64,000 nucleotides of DNA from contig OX123190.2 in the NCBI GenBank assembly GCA_944739405.2, forward strand, positions 25,580,807 through 25,644,806, given 5' to 3'. Each line of letters opens with the position of its first letter. Within the stretch, counting starts at the first letter, position 1. The position numbers and the translations under genes are program-made. Origin of the DNA: Euclidia mi (Eukaryota > Arthropoda > Insecta > Lepidoptera > Erebidae). Of the stretch, positions 1 through 11,319 are shown piece by piece. The notes beneath the pieces were generated by a model. The model was not told where the DNA came from. It saw only the letters and a list, made by a program, of their open reading frames with translations, and did no database searches.

Positions 1-1670
1 GGTTAGAACTGCGACTATAAAAGGAGGACCAGACGCAAAGTTGGCAACTGTGAGGTTGGGAAATAAAAACAAAATTATATCACAAGTTGGCAAATGATTA
101 TTCTGCGAAATAAAATTCTGCGAAACGTTAGTTGGCAAGTGATAATCGGCTGAACAATTTTAGGCGAAAAGGCAGAGATCCATTATAGACACATTTTTTA
201 AACCGCAATTGAAAGTGCGTGCGTGTAATACTCGAAATACTCATTTATCCATGGGTGCAAAGAACAACTATAGAACAAATTGGCGGGGTAAATGCATCGA
301 TTTTGTACCTAATTAGAAAAATAATATGAAGAGTTTGGACCTCAATATCTGCTGAACCAGTAATTTACCAGGTATAGCGTCGAAGTAAAAATGATTGTAA
401 TGAGTGAGGTAACAAAAGGTTTCAGGTTTCTCAGGTTTTTTTACATCCAGTATAGTCATGTAATTTACGAAAACTTTTAAAAAATGTATGTAAAACGACA
501 CGTAGAAGAACAGCAGCAGCTGTCGAGATTAATTGAGCAGATTAAAACCAGTACTTAAGAAACTCACTTCAATATACAAGTGGAGCTTTTGTATTGCGTA
601 TCCGTTTGATTACGACTCTTTGATACAAACACCAAAAATAATATTTGTATTACTATAACACACCAATGATGTGCTAGAGACGTGAAATTATAGTAAACTT
701 GAAAATATTGCATACTCTAAAAAAAATGACGATTAGTTTGTCACATGCCTGTTACATCCACGCATACCACGCAATGAAACAATTTTTATTATTCCGTATA
801 AGTTTTATATTAAATACTGAATAACAACATTAAGTTTTAAAACAATAACCGAACTAGGTAAAAAAGGGGTGTAAAAACGACGAAACAAGAAAATAGGTCA
901 TAAATCCAGAAAAGCATATATAAAACAATGGTCAAGTTAGAGCCGTGGTTGCCCCTAAATATACTACCGATCTCGCTATATAACACAATGCTTACTGAAA
1001 ATTGTTAACAAGCTTTTCAAGTAGCGTAAACATGAATATTTGAGAAATGAATGAAGAATTTGAACGTTTTCTATGACAATATGTTGTGAAATACTGTCAT
1101 TTGGTTTATATATTTTATCCTGCATAACGCAATAACCATTACTGTTGAGATTTATTTGTTAGATTTTAAATACAACAGGTGGCTCGATAGGTACTATAAA
1201 AACGACTAGCATATTCATACGTTTTAAAAAACATCTCTACTTCAACACAGTTGAGAAAAATAGTTTTTCATTCAATATTGTACTTTACCAATTACACGTC
1301 ACCGCAAAAAAAAAAACGAGACAAAGTAACGGATAAATATCGAATGAGTTAAAAAAACCTTTCGCAAGCAAAAAGCTGTTGTATATATATATTGATAAGG
1401 TTGAAATTAAATTATTTTAATTTGCGTCGCAGTATGATACTATCGGGATTATTGATTTACTTTGAAAGTACAAAGCTCGAAGTAATTTCTTGTTGGCTTA
1501 AAAATAATTTAATCGTGTGCCTAACTTTTGCCTTGTAAGTATTGGTTTGAAATGTTGGTTTATAAATAAGCTAGTGAGATAATGTCAAGGGTAAGAAAAC
1601 GTACTATAGAGCTATATGGGTATAGGTATGTCCTCTTGTCGATAAAAATAGAATGCTATCTGCTATATGC
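1..1670. other. AT-rich intergenic DNA, no gene seen
   Basis: No reading frame here looks like protein and I recognise no repeat family. The composition is uniformly AT-rich with short homopolymer runs. Nothing can be supported beyond intergenic or intronic DNA. Confidence 0.6.
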
Positions 1671-1727
1671 TAAGGTGTTGCACATATTGATCTACTTCCT
1701 GCTTAGATCAATATGTGCAACACCTTA
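1671..1727. repeat. 23-bp perfect hairpin at the 5' edge of a Penelope-like fragment
   Basis: Bases 1671-1693 are the exact reverse complement of 1705-1727, separated by an 11-nt loop. The right arm runs into the truncated Penelope-like reverse-transcriptase frame, so the left arm is an inverted copy of the first bases of that fragment. This is a snap-back product at a 5' truncation point. Confidence 0.8.
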
Positions 1728-2180
1728 ACTCCATTCATCCGAAAATGAGGTTCACCTACGAAATGGAAACTAACACATCGTTGTCATTCTTGGATGTCAA
1801 AGTGACTGTGAGACCAGATGGGTCCTTAACACACTGCGTATACCGGCAGCCTACACACACAGATAGATACCTGCACGCCACGTCGCACCACCACCCTCGA
1901 CACCTGCAATCCGTTGTGACGTCACTAAAAACAGAGCACATGACCTCTGTGACCCTGAGCATTTGAAGCTAGAGCTAGACCATGTTCAGGAGGTACTTAG
2001 GAAGAACGGATACCAGGTACAATGACGAATGACGCGGCCTATCAAGCGCGAAAAACATCCGGCGGTAAATAGACAACCGACCTACATGCCCTACATTAGA
2101 GGTGTTACGGATAAAATAGGATACAAGTTAAAAAACTACTCCATTCCGACCGTATTTACACCAGGGGCAAAGTATACAAC
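1715..2180 (+). pseudogene. PLE reverse transcriptase, C-terminal fragment
   Basis: The frame at 1715-1966 reads SFLDVKVTVRPDGSLTHCVY followed by RQPTHTDRYLHATSHH, the conserved end of the Penelope-clade reverse transcriptase (LDV, then YRKPT-D-YLH). The catalytic palm is missing because of 5' truncation. The frame closes at 1966 and the linker to the GIY-YIG domain continues in other frames, so at least one frameshift is present. In a complete element this part would join directly to the endonuclease. It is a dead fragment. Confidence 0.7.
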
Positions 2181-2669
2181 ATGGTGAGCATACCAAAGGA
2201 TGTTCTACCGCTACAAACCCCAGGTATCTATAAAATCAACTGCAGCTGCGGCAGCTCTTACATAGGGCAAACGAAGCGGACTATCGCTGAACGTATAAAA
2301 GAGCACATCGCGGCTGTAAAGAACCGTCAAGCGAACAAATCGGCGATTGCGGAACATTTACTTCAATCGGGCACCAATCACTGGATTAAATTTCATCGTA
2401 CCCAAGTCCTCTCCACGGAACGCCACTTTTACCCAAGAGTTGTGCGTGAAGCGATCGAAATCAGAAAACATAAAAATTTCAATCGGGAAAAGGGCTTCAA
2501 ATTGTCATCGGCGTGGAATCCAGTGATTCGGCTAACAACACCCCACTTTAATGCGCAGTCGGCGAATGTTCAATATACAGATACGGTTAGTGTGTTTTGC
2601 GCCGGTACTTCGAAAATCAACGACCCGGGGGTAGAAATAGAATCTTCTACCGCGCACTCGGAGACGTGA
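2181..2669 (+). pseudogene. GIY-YIG endonuclease domain of Penelope-like element
   Basis: This 162-residue frame contains GIYKINCSCGSSYIGQTKRT at about residues 15-34: the GIY half, a CxC pair and the YIG half. ERIKEH and later HWIKFHRTQVLSTERH and EAIEIRKHKNFNRE follow, matching the endonuclease that nicks target DNA for Penelope-like elements. It probably continues the upstream reverse transcriptase, so the ATG at 2181 is just the first Met in an interrupted frame. The domain itself reads open, but the element is truncated and immobile. The divergent copy at 22200-22642 confirms the family. Confidence 0.8.
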
Positions 2670-2800
2670 CATCGCTGCACCAGTCAGCTTGCGACTACGG
2701 GACGTGCAACCGTCTCGAAACGTCAAGCAAAATAAGGTATGTAAATACCTAATGCATGTTCGCGTTAATTCCCGTCTATATATATTCTTAAACATGCAAC

Positions 2801-3585
2801 GCGAGTGTTTAAAAGTTTCTGTTCGGATCCTAGATCGGTTTTATTGGATTTTGGAGAAAATATCAAAAGTATAAACAAGACTTGACTTAGTCAGTACAGG
2901 CCAATTAGTTTTTGGATGTGAATAAAAAAGAATACTCCTTTTATTCGTAATAATTTGCGTCAACGAAAATGCAAGCAATCGGCTTATTTAATTCATAGGT
3001 CTGATAGGCCGGTCATACATTTTTTTAATGTCAATAGATTGTCTAATGTGTTATTCATTATGACCTTTACTCAAAAAAGCTACAATATCGTCTGTATGAT
3101 GCAAGGGTGTTGCATGCTGATTGTTGCTACTAGTCTAGTGTCATATTTAGAGGCCATAAGCAAAAGGTTACATTTTGGCAGGCCAGTAAAATGTGCTTAT
3201 TATGCAGACATTTTTATATTCTGTTGATTATCATACACTCGTGCTGTCATCATCCATGGAGATTCACCCGTCAATATCGCCCTTTTGTTTTAGCGTTTTC
3301 CTAGACAAACGATTGGTATCGCTTAGAGCAGAGCGAGACCAATCATTAGTCTATGAGCGTTTTTCTGTATTTCTGATTATCTTCTAATCATAGTGTCAAG
3401 TTACAAACCTTCTTTAATTTTTGACTGTCAAATGCAAAATGAAAAATCCGATGTTCAAGTATTGTGAAACGAAACTCTTGAGCTTTGAGTGTTAATATTG
3501 GATACTGCAGAAACCTATGTAAAAAGCTGGCTTAATTAAAATAACAGCATCATACTGTTGCACTTCATTCGATGATTGAGAGTGT
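2801..3585. other. no gene seen
   Basis: AT-rich sequence. Short open frames at 2955-3227 and 3193-3387 have no recognisable domain, are low in complexity and are probably chance. Confidence 0.5.
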
Positions 3586-3764
3586 CGGAGGCCCCGTCCC
3601 TCTCTCCTTCGTCATTTCGTTCCTCCTCCTATTACTTTTCCAATCCCAAACAGCGGCAACGCACTTGTGACTCCCTTAGTGTTCCTTATGTCTATGGGGG
3701 TCGTAATCGCCTACCATCAGGTGATACCATTACGTCTACTTGTTTGCCACCAAGTACATAAAAA
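3586..3764 (+). repeat. 3' tail of a lepidopteran SINE/non-LTR-type repeat
   Basis: A GC-richer island contains AGCGGCAACGCACTTGTGAC and then ATCGCCTACCATCAGGTGAT followed by TTGTTTGCC. This string is familiar from 3' tails of short interspersed and Jockey-type elements in moths and butterflies. No coding part remains. The family call rests on remembered sequence style, not a search. Confidence 0.5.
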
Positions 3765-4373
3765 ATATTAGTTTTATTGTCATTATAGCAAATAATAATC
3801 ATGCAATAAAATATAATTTGAATTCATAGAAACAAAACATTCACGAGTATATGGTCTATCCTTATTACGTAACAATTTTTATGTAATTCTGATCATCAAA
3901 CTACGGCTCCGTGGGCCAGTGATATTCCGTGTGACCGAACACTCTGGATTGTGGATGACATAATGCGATATCCACTAAACTGCTATAGCTCAAGAGCTGG
4001 CGGCTTCAAAATGTGACCTACTCACAAGATTATTCATACCTTTGAACTTTACAATAAAGTATTAGAGCCATATTTGTATTACTACCTATTGTATAAGTTT
4101 ATATAAAGTGTATCTATTATTTGTTTTATAAGTTTCTAAAAGGCATTTTATTTACTTCATTGATTTTAAAAGTATACTTATGCGATTTGATCAGGGTATA
4201 ATCTTATTTATAGTATTCTAAGACTATTTAATTCAGTATTCTGTTTTGTCTGGGATATGCACCAAAACAACAAACTGGCAACTCTTGAATATGAAATCAC
4301 GGCTTCTAGACTTTTACAGTTTATGATTTTATCATACATGCATTTTCCTCCTAAAAGCGCAATAGCTTTATCT
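3765..4373. other. no gene seen
   Basis: AT-rich spacer between two repeats; no coding frame, hairpin or repeat recognised. Confidence 0.5.
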
Positions 4374-5779
4374 TTTTAGGGTTCCGTACCTCGAAATGAA
4401 AAAACGAAACCCTTATATAATTATGTAGGATCACTTTGTAGTCCATCCGTCTGTCAAGACCCATTTTCTCAGAAACGCGTAAAGGTATCAAACTGAAATT
4501 TATATTAAGTAGTTAAGTCTACTGTTCCATGAAGCTCTGAAAATATCAAACTTCTAAACCAACGTAATCAAAAGATACAGTCATTTATGCTGCAAATTTC
4601 CGCAATTTTCGAAACTCGCAAGGGAATCAAAACCCACAGGGTACTTACCGTGAACTCGGATTCTTAAAATTTGGTACGAACCAACCTCTTATAGCACAGA
4701 AAAAGGAAAAATTGCGAATACCGCAAATTTTTTGTTACAAAAAAATAGTAATCATTTTAAAGTTACTAGCCCTTTCCTTATGAACGCGTGGAGTTATTAA
4801 ATTGAGATTCATATCAAATTCTCGGGTCTATAATATCTTTAAGCTGTAATGAAATCAAAATACTAAGCCAACGCAATCAAAATCACGTAGGGTTATTAAA
4901 TTGGAATTCATATCAAATACTCGGGTCTATAATATCTTTAAGCTGTAACAAAATCAAACTTCTAAGCCAACGCAATAAAAAATACAGCTGTTTATGCCGC
5001 AATTTTTCGCAAATTTTCGAAACTCACAAGGGAATCAAAACCTACAGGGTATTTCCCGTGAACTTAGAATCTTGAAATTTTGTACGAGGCAACTTCTTAT
5101 AGCACAGATTAAGTGAAAAATTCCAAAAATGTAAATTTTTAGTTACATCATACCTATGTAAAATGAAAACATTTTAAAAATTTTAAAGTGACTACCTCTT
5201 TCCTCATGAACGCGTAGAGTTATTAAATTGAAATTCATATCAAATACGAAGGTCTATAATATCGTTAATCTGTAATAAAATCAAATTTCTATATCAACGC
5301 AATCAACAGAAACAGCAATTTAAGCATATTTTAAAGCTCGCAACTATTCGCAAGGGAATCAAAACCTGTACGGGTACTTTCCTTGAACTCAGAATTTTGC
5401 AATTTGGCACGCAACAACGTCTTATAGCACAGATAAAGGAAAACTTGCAAAATACCGTAAATTTTTAGTTACATCATATAATTAAAACATTTTTAATAAT
5501 TCCAAAGGTACTACCCCATTCCTCATGAACCCGTAGAGATATAAAATTGAAATTCATATCAAATGCTCAAGTCAAAACTAAAAGGTACTTCCAGTCGATC
5601 TAGAATCTTGAAATTTGGTATAAATCAACGTTTTATAGCACATGGGAAAATTTTCGAAAACCTTTAATTTTTTGTTATATCACATATTATTTTTGTTAAA
5701 TAATTATACAATATACATACAGGATTGTACGGAACCCTCGGTGCGCGAGTTCGACTCGCACTTGACCGGTTTTTTTTTC
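4374..5779 (+). repeat. GGGTTCCGTACC-family interspersed repeat, internally expanded
   Basis: The element opens with TTTTAGGGTTCCGTACC and ends with ACGGAACCCTCGGTGCGCGA and ACTCGCACTTGACCGG before a poly-T tract. The start and end share short inverted GGGTTCCGTA/TACGGAACCC. The same two ends delimit a much shorter copy at 7441-7919. The interior here is expanded by diverged tandem units: the word AAGGGAATCAAAACC recurs at 4620, 5028 and 5352, each followed by a CTTATAGCACAG block and a CATATCAAAT...GGTCTATAATATC block. No protein is encoded. Confidence 0.7.
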
Positions 5780-6217
5780 ACACAGTTGTTTTACATACCT
5801 CTGAAATATTTAGATGTTATAATACAAAAACTAGAGTATTAATTTACTGTCAAGGCAGTATCACCACTACAGGTGTATTCCATATCCATACCCATAACCA
5901 GATAGATGAAAAATTAAAACAAAATTCGGGAAATTTTATCTGCCAGGTAAATAATCTGAAACTTAACGATGAGTATTGCATGTTATATTTGCCATCTCGC
6001 AACTAATATTAGGTTGTCACCGCTCTACCTACATTCGCTGGATTTGAATGCATTAACTCGTTGAAAACTAATACAGATGGAACTAATATCTACTAATTCG
6101 GACTGTTGAGTTTATTGTGCGATAGACATGTGCTACTCCAATAAAATTATGTTAACTAGAAGTAAATAATCCATCGTACTTGTGGAACAAGAAGAATAAA
6201 CTAAGTATTGCATTTTT

Positions 6218-6658
6218 TTAACCTAGCGTTGTCCGGTTTCGTGACAACGTAGTTGAAATATTGCAGTAGTCTGTATTCCAGACGTGGTCGATAATGACTG
6301 CAAAATGTGGTCTATATGAATTAAATTTTGAATTTTCATTTAAATTATCGTCCCACTTGATCTGGTAGATATTGATTGATACATGATCTGGGTTGTGGTA
6401 CGTGTGAATTGCTTCTATAGTCACATTACTTCTATAAATAACACCTTTAAATGTAAAAAATACGGCTATAATACTGCCATTAGCAGGTACCAATAAAGAA
6501 CGTCTGATATCCCTAAAATCCACTTTATAGATTTCCCTACTTAACAAGCAAAAGAAAATTTCTCACGAAAATAAACACTTAATGTTTGGAGGTACATAAA
6601 AAATCCATTCCACTTTGCCAAGTTCAGAGAAGTTAAATTTAAAATCAACTGCCGACAT
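6218..6658 (-). pseudogene. unrecognised coding-like relic, one in-frame TGA
   Basis: On the minus strand an ATG at 6658 opens a frame reading MSAVDFKFNFSELGKVEWIF. It meets a TGA at 6563-6565 after 31 codons and then stays open in the same frame to a stop at 6218-6220, 147 codons in all. The composition looks like protein: aromatic and hydrophobic residues alternate, and three N-glycosylation-type sites (NVT, NIS, NRT) occur in the second half. A GATTTCAG acceptor-like site sits just upstream of the ATG, so this could be an exon of a decayed gene. I do not recognise the family and assign no function. Confidence 0.35.
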
Positions 6659-7440
6659 CCCTCTACTGAAATCAAATTATTTTTGCCACCGTGAATAATG
6701 GGAAAAGATTTTTCTCCTTTTGATCTTAGAAAATATTGCCTCCAATATTTTAAGTAAACATTAATTTGACGTAATGACCTATACCTTGTATAATATTGTC
6801 TAATGATTTAAATAATGTTCAGAAATTCGAACAGGCATTTTATTTGGTCGTGTTTTAGTCTCATTAGTTTCTGTTGAATACAAAGAGCGAGTTCACAATA
6901 TGGTTGACACGCTATAGAGCATGCCGGAAGATCGTATTATGAGACGGTTAAATATATCAAGAAACGGCTTTACCAAGTACTATGTATCAGGGAAACGTAA
7001 TTCCAAGGAAAATGTTAATTGCTTGGCATAATCGATATCCACAATGGTAGTAATGGTTACTATGTCGTCTATAGCTACAAATTATACGGTATTGCTTTGT
7101 ACGGTTGATTTCTCAGCATCAATTCAAAGCAATATCTTGGTAGCATAGAACATTTTCGCTTTGAAATCCACTTTTTATTCTAACTAGATTTTAATTATAA
7201 TATTAGCTTTCCCACAAAGTGACTGACATCTGACATCTAATGCAAAGGGTTAACCGCATTCTATGGCTTAGGCCAGCGTCAGGATTTTTAAAGGTACTGA
7301 CTCTACGTAACGACTATTATAGATCTTGCTTATAGCACGGGCGAACGGTTTTATAAGCTAACGGAAAAATAAAGAACAGTGATGCGGCTTTATGTAGGCG
7401 ATTAACCATCCATTAAACAAACACTAAATAAAGTAGTCAC
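6659..7440. other. no gene seen
   Basis: AT-rich spacer with no recognisable domain or repeat. Confidence 0.5.
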
Positions 7441-7503
7441 TTTTTAGGGTTCCGTACCTCACAAGGTAAAAAAAGGAACCCTTATAAGATTACTTTCGTG
7501 TCC

Positions 7504-7539
<36 letters not shown>

Positions 7540-7919
7540 TTCTGTCTGTCTGTCCGAGTGTCACTACTGATTTTCTCAGGAACAGATGGACCTAGCAAAT
7601 TGAAGTTATTTTTATACCAGATACTGAGGTCTATGGTTCCTATTAGGTGTATAAAAATCAGGGTCCTGGGTCAACCCGATAAAAAGATATGGTCAAAATT
7701 AGTTTTTTGCGAAAACTTGTAAGTATCAAAATTAACCTTAATTTTCAACTTTTTTAATTTTCGGATTTTTTCCTTTACTTGTGCTGTAAGACCATGGTTT
7801 TAACCAAAATTGACAATTCTAGGTCAACCGTCTAGCGTAATTGACACCAACCTCAAATAAGGTAAAATGCGTACGGAACCCTCGGTGCGCGGGTCAGACT
7901 CGCACTTGCCCGATTTTTT
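7441..7919 (+). repeat. GGGTTCCGTACC-family interspersed repeat, short copy
   Basis: It starts TTTTTAGGGTTCCGTACC and ends TACGGAACCCTCGGTGCGCG plus ACTCGCACTTGCCCG and a poly-T run. It has the same ends as the copy at 4374-5779 but lacks the expanded interior, so its length of about 480 bp is probably nearer the family norm. It contains a TGTC-rich microsatellite near its 5' end. Confidence 0.7.
7499..7556 (+). repeat. (TGTC)n microsatellite
   Basis: An imperfect run of TGTC/TCTG units inside the GGGTTCCGTACC repeat. It creates a spurious open frame of Ser-Val-Cys-Leu repeats at 7498. Confidence 0.9.
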
Positions 7920-9717
7920 AGGTTCTTACAGACCTGCTACCTACATTAGACATTTTAAATTAAATCTAAAAAGTATGGAAGATATATCGAATATCAGCCA
8001 CACTAACTGCAAAGTTACAATAATCTAGCAATGTTGGCCTGACTCCATTCCCATCGCACTGCCGCAATCAAAATCAGTTTGCTTCAACAGAGCTACTAAA
8101 AGCAGAGTATCAAATTTAGCATCGCAATTTTTATCTTAAGCATTTAACCAAAGTATCTAAAGCAGAGGTAAATGAGCCTCTTAAGACGTTAAACGGGCTC
8201 CCCCAAGTTTCTTAGCTAATAAGGTTAACGTTATCGAAACTCGAGACAAAATTAGTTACGTGTTGACGCATAAGTTGGGAGCGATACGTTCCATATTTTG
8301 TCTATAAAATCTAGCTTTGTTGGTGGAATAAAATTGAAGACGTAATAAAAACAACAAAGGATAGTCTCGCTGCGTTGAATAAGAGAAAGCTTATTATAAT
8401 ATGAAGCACCCGGGTCATAATTTGAAGTGAAATATGTGTGACATATTCTTCAAGCCGGAGTGGAGTCGAGTGGTTTCTTGTTTCGGTTTTTGACGTTGCA
8501 TGAGTGTAAATAGGAGTTATGGAGTAACTTATTTTACGGAGATATTACATAGAACTCGAGAATATTTTTGAATGTTTAAAATTCTTGTATAAAACATAGA
8601 TAGTGATTAGTCATATAATTGTAGATTTTATAAATTATGCATTTTAAATAGGAACCTATGCATGTGATCGAACTCTACCTAAATAGCTGGATTGATTTCG
8701 ATGGTTTTGGGTGAGTCATAGGACGGTTTTAGCTCACAAAAGTGTTAGTGTATCATTTCTATATATTATGCTCGAGACATTGAAAAGTGAATTAAGACTG
8801 CGAGGGATATGTTTTTATCACAAACTGGCTCGAACGTTATTTTCTTCATCTTCCCAACGCCGCCACTTACGGGTCCAGTGGTGAATTTAACCCATATCCA
8901 TTTGTATCACAAATTAAATACGAGCTTATGGGCAGAATTACAGATATCAACTGTAGGCTATATAATTCCAGGTGGGTAAAGCCACGGTTTCAGCAAGAAA
9001 TAAATTAAATACCTTAGAATCCACAAACAACTTAAATTTCAACCGAAACCGACCGATCAGAGCGTGAAATTTTCTTACAACAAAATCGAGATTCTATTTG
9101 CTGGATTTGCAGGAGACCTACACAATTTCACAAGAACGTATTGAGAAAACTTAAAGTGGCGTGCACTATAATTCGGTGGAGTTAAAGAAAAACGAAGCTG
9201 AGCAGAGTGTTTTCAAGATATGACTTTAAAAGTATGTCTTATTTATGCACCTACACGTCGCAGCAAACAGTAGTCTCGTAATTAAATTTGTTCAAAACGT
9301 ACAGTATTGCTGATATGTACTAGCTAAAAGTATGCAACACATAATCTTTAAGACTAATTTAATTCATGGCTCTAGTGTTTAATTTAAGAATATGTTTTTG
9401 TTTAAATGAAAAAATAAGTTCATAGCGACTATTTCCTCATGCCTTTTCAATGATGACTATTCAGCAAAAGCTGTAACAGTTACCTGATCAATTTGTACGT
9501 TGTAGGTTTTGAACGTCTACGTGTATCGACTGCTGTTTCTGAGTTCAGTAACAGTTCTAGCTAGAATGCCGAGAACAGCATATAGCGGAGCAGAGTGCTA
9601 ATTGGTCAGACTCCGCTTCACCCATCATTGCATCATAGGCACCACTCATACGGTTTAGATTGTGCCCCAGATTTGCGTTCTTTAACACAGTCATGCAGTT
9701 GGTAGCCATTTTATTTT
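7920..9717. other. no gene seen
   Basis: About 1.8 kb of AT-rich sequence. I see no long coding-like frame, known repeat or hairpin. Confidence 0.5.
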
Positions 9718-10400
9718 GCAGGTCGCCGCAGCGTATTTACATTATATACAAGGCCAGAACGTAGGGGTGTAAAACTAAACGCGTATAGATTGGAAATAAC
9801 TTTTTTGCTGAGTTCTTCCAATCTATACACGATTAGTTCGCAAATACTCGAGTATACTTCGTAGTGATCTAACTGACTTGCTTATACCATAATATATAGT
9901 GCCAGTACGCATACGGACTAATCGCGTATAGATCTGAAGATTATTCTGGATTTTGTAAGGCATTCATTATATTATTTTATATCACAAATATAATATGTAG
10001 GTAAGTTGACATTATGTCCAATTAAATAGTTTTTAATAAACTAAGTTGACGGAGCCCTGCTTCACAGGGCTCCTATGTTTGGGTTAAGGGTCAAAAGAGA
10101 ACCTAACATAACCTATTTAGTTACTATTAATCCTCCACTAATAAAGTTCAAATATTATTTCATATGTGCACCCATTATTTCACTAAACTATATCTCTTGT
10201 CTTGTCAGGCAGGTGTAACTAATGTAGTATAGTCCGGGACTAGGACGCATGTATTCACGTTACGAACTATACACGAGTAGTACGCAAAATTCGTGTATAT
10301 ATTGTAATGGCAGATTTAAATATAGCATTACAATATGTACGCGACCAGTTCCCTATGGCTGCGTTTTGGCCTTGTATAGTCTGTAAATACGCGTCGCCGC
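9718..10400. mobile_element. foldback/MITE-like element with imperfect terminal inverted repeats
   Basis: The left end reads GTCGCCGCAGCGTATTTACA and, after a few bases, TATACAAGGCCAGAACG. The right end, read on the other strand, gives GCGACGCGTATTTACA and TATACAAGGCCAAAACG. The interior carries several diverged inverted GCGTATAGATTGGAA-like words, for example 9781-9795 against 9817-9831. No transposase frame is present, so it is a non-autonomous element. Superfamily and target duplication are unresolved. Confidence 0.5.
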
Positions 10401-10985
10401 AACGCTCCCGTGGTTATATTTGCATACTCGTAATAAAGCAATAAAATGTTTTTCGCTTGGCTGAGAGCTCATTTCATACAGCTAGTCTTGAATGAGAGAG
10501 TTAAGGGGATGTTCTTGCATAATGTTTGCTTTAAAAGCCGTTTTTATTGTGCTGTGAATACGCATGTGGGTGGAATATGTGTTTGCTTTTTATGTTTTAG
10601 CGTCATTACGGAGTATAAAGCTAAACTTGCTGAAGAAAACGAAAATTTTAAATGGCTGTTGACTAAATATTTACCTACTCTTATGCGTACCTTTGGTACC
10701 CTGTACCCTTATTCGGTTGTAAAAATACAAAAACATATTATAAAGCCCTGCCTACCACTACATGAATACAAGTTGCAAAAATGCAATATTGGTTCACAAT
10801 TTTTAATATCGAATAGTCTTATATTCTATCATTATAATTATGTATAATATGTATGTATTTACAAAAAAAAGTATATATGTATGTTTATCCATTATCTAGT
10901 ACCCATAGTATAAGCTCTGCTTAGTTTGGGACTAGATGGTGTTGTGTGAATGTGGTACAATATTGTATTATATTATATTATATAC

Positions 10986-11240
10986 TGCTTCCGTAGTCCA
11001 GTGGATGGCGTATGCGACTGCTGATCGGAGGTCCCGAGTTCGATTCCCGGGTCGGGCAAAAGTGTTACTGGGTTTTTCCGAATACTCAGTTGCAGCCCGG
11101 AGTCTGGTGATGTGCCCGGTAACGGCAATAGGCTCGCCCCCTAATACCTAAAAATTCATGGCGAAATGTGGGTGTTATATTTACACCTCTGCCTACCCCT
11201 TCGGGGATGTGTATCCCTGAAGGGGAATATATTTATTTTA
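10986..11240 (+). repeat. tRNA-derived SINE, family A, copy 1
   Basis: The head has a box A-like TAGTCCAGTGGATGGCG and a box B-like GGTCCCGAGTTCGATTCCCG, as in RNA polymerase III promoters. A body follows with TGATGTGCCCGGTAACGGCA and TTCATGGCGAAATGTGGG. Further copies lie at 50620-50867 (minus) and 51313-51555 (plus). It is flanked upstream by a (TAT)n run. The head does not fold as a functional tRNA gene and continues into a non-tRNA body. Confidence 0.8.
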
Positions 11241-11243
11241 ATT

Positions 11244-11319
11244 AGAATATATTTATTTTATTTATTTATAGTCTCAAGCCTGTGCGTGAGACTATAAATA
11301 AATAAAATAAATATATTCT
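11244..11319. repeat. 33-bp perfect hairpin at a SINE 3' end
   Basis: Bases 11244-11276 and 11287-11319 are exact reverse complements separated by 10 nt. The arms hold the AT-rich tail and the GTCTCA end of the adjacent SINE, so the downstream arm is an inverted copy of its terminal segment. Confidence 0.85.

Larger units (their letters stand above)
1705..2800 (+). mobile_element. Penelope-like retroelement (PLE), 5'-truncated copy 1
   Basis: The fragment keeps the end of the reverse transcriptase and the downstream GIY-YIG endonuclease in the order typical of EN+ Penelope-like elements. The 5' end is truncated at the hairpin; the 3' limit near 2800 is approximate because no target duplication was found. 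A second copy of the same family, with inverted terminal repeats, lies at 21915-22837. Confidence 0.75.

Noticed and set aside
7498..7722. Ser/Val/Cys/Leu repeat protein
   Set aside because: Translation of the TGTC microsatellite in an interspersed repeat.
10446..10847. 133-residue open frame on the plus strand
   Set aside because: No recognisable domain, many Cys, Phe and Tyr codons typical of AT-rich chance frames, and no repeat or splice context.
10986..11060. possible tRNA gene
   Set aside because: It has box A and B-like motifs, but the sequence continues into a SINE body and has two further dispersed copies. No convincing acceptor stem.
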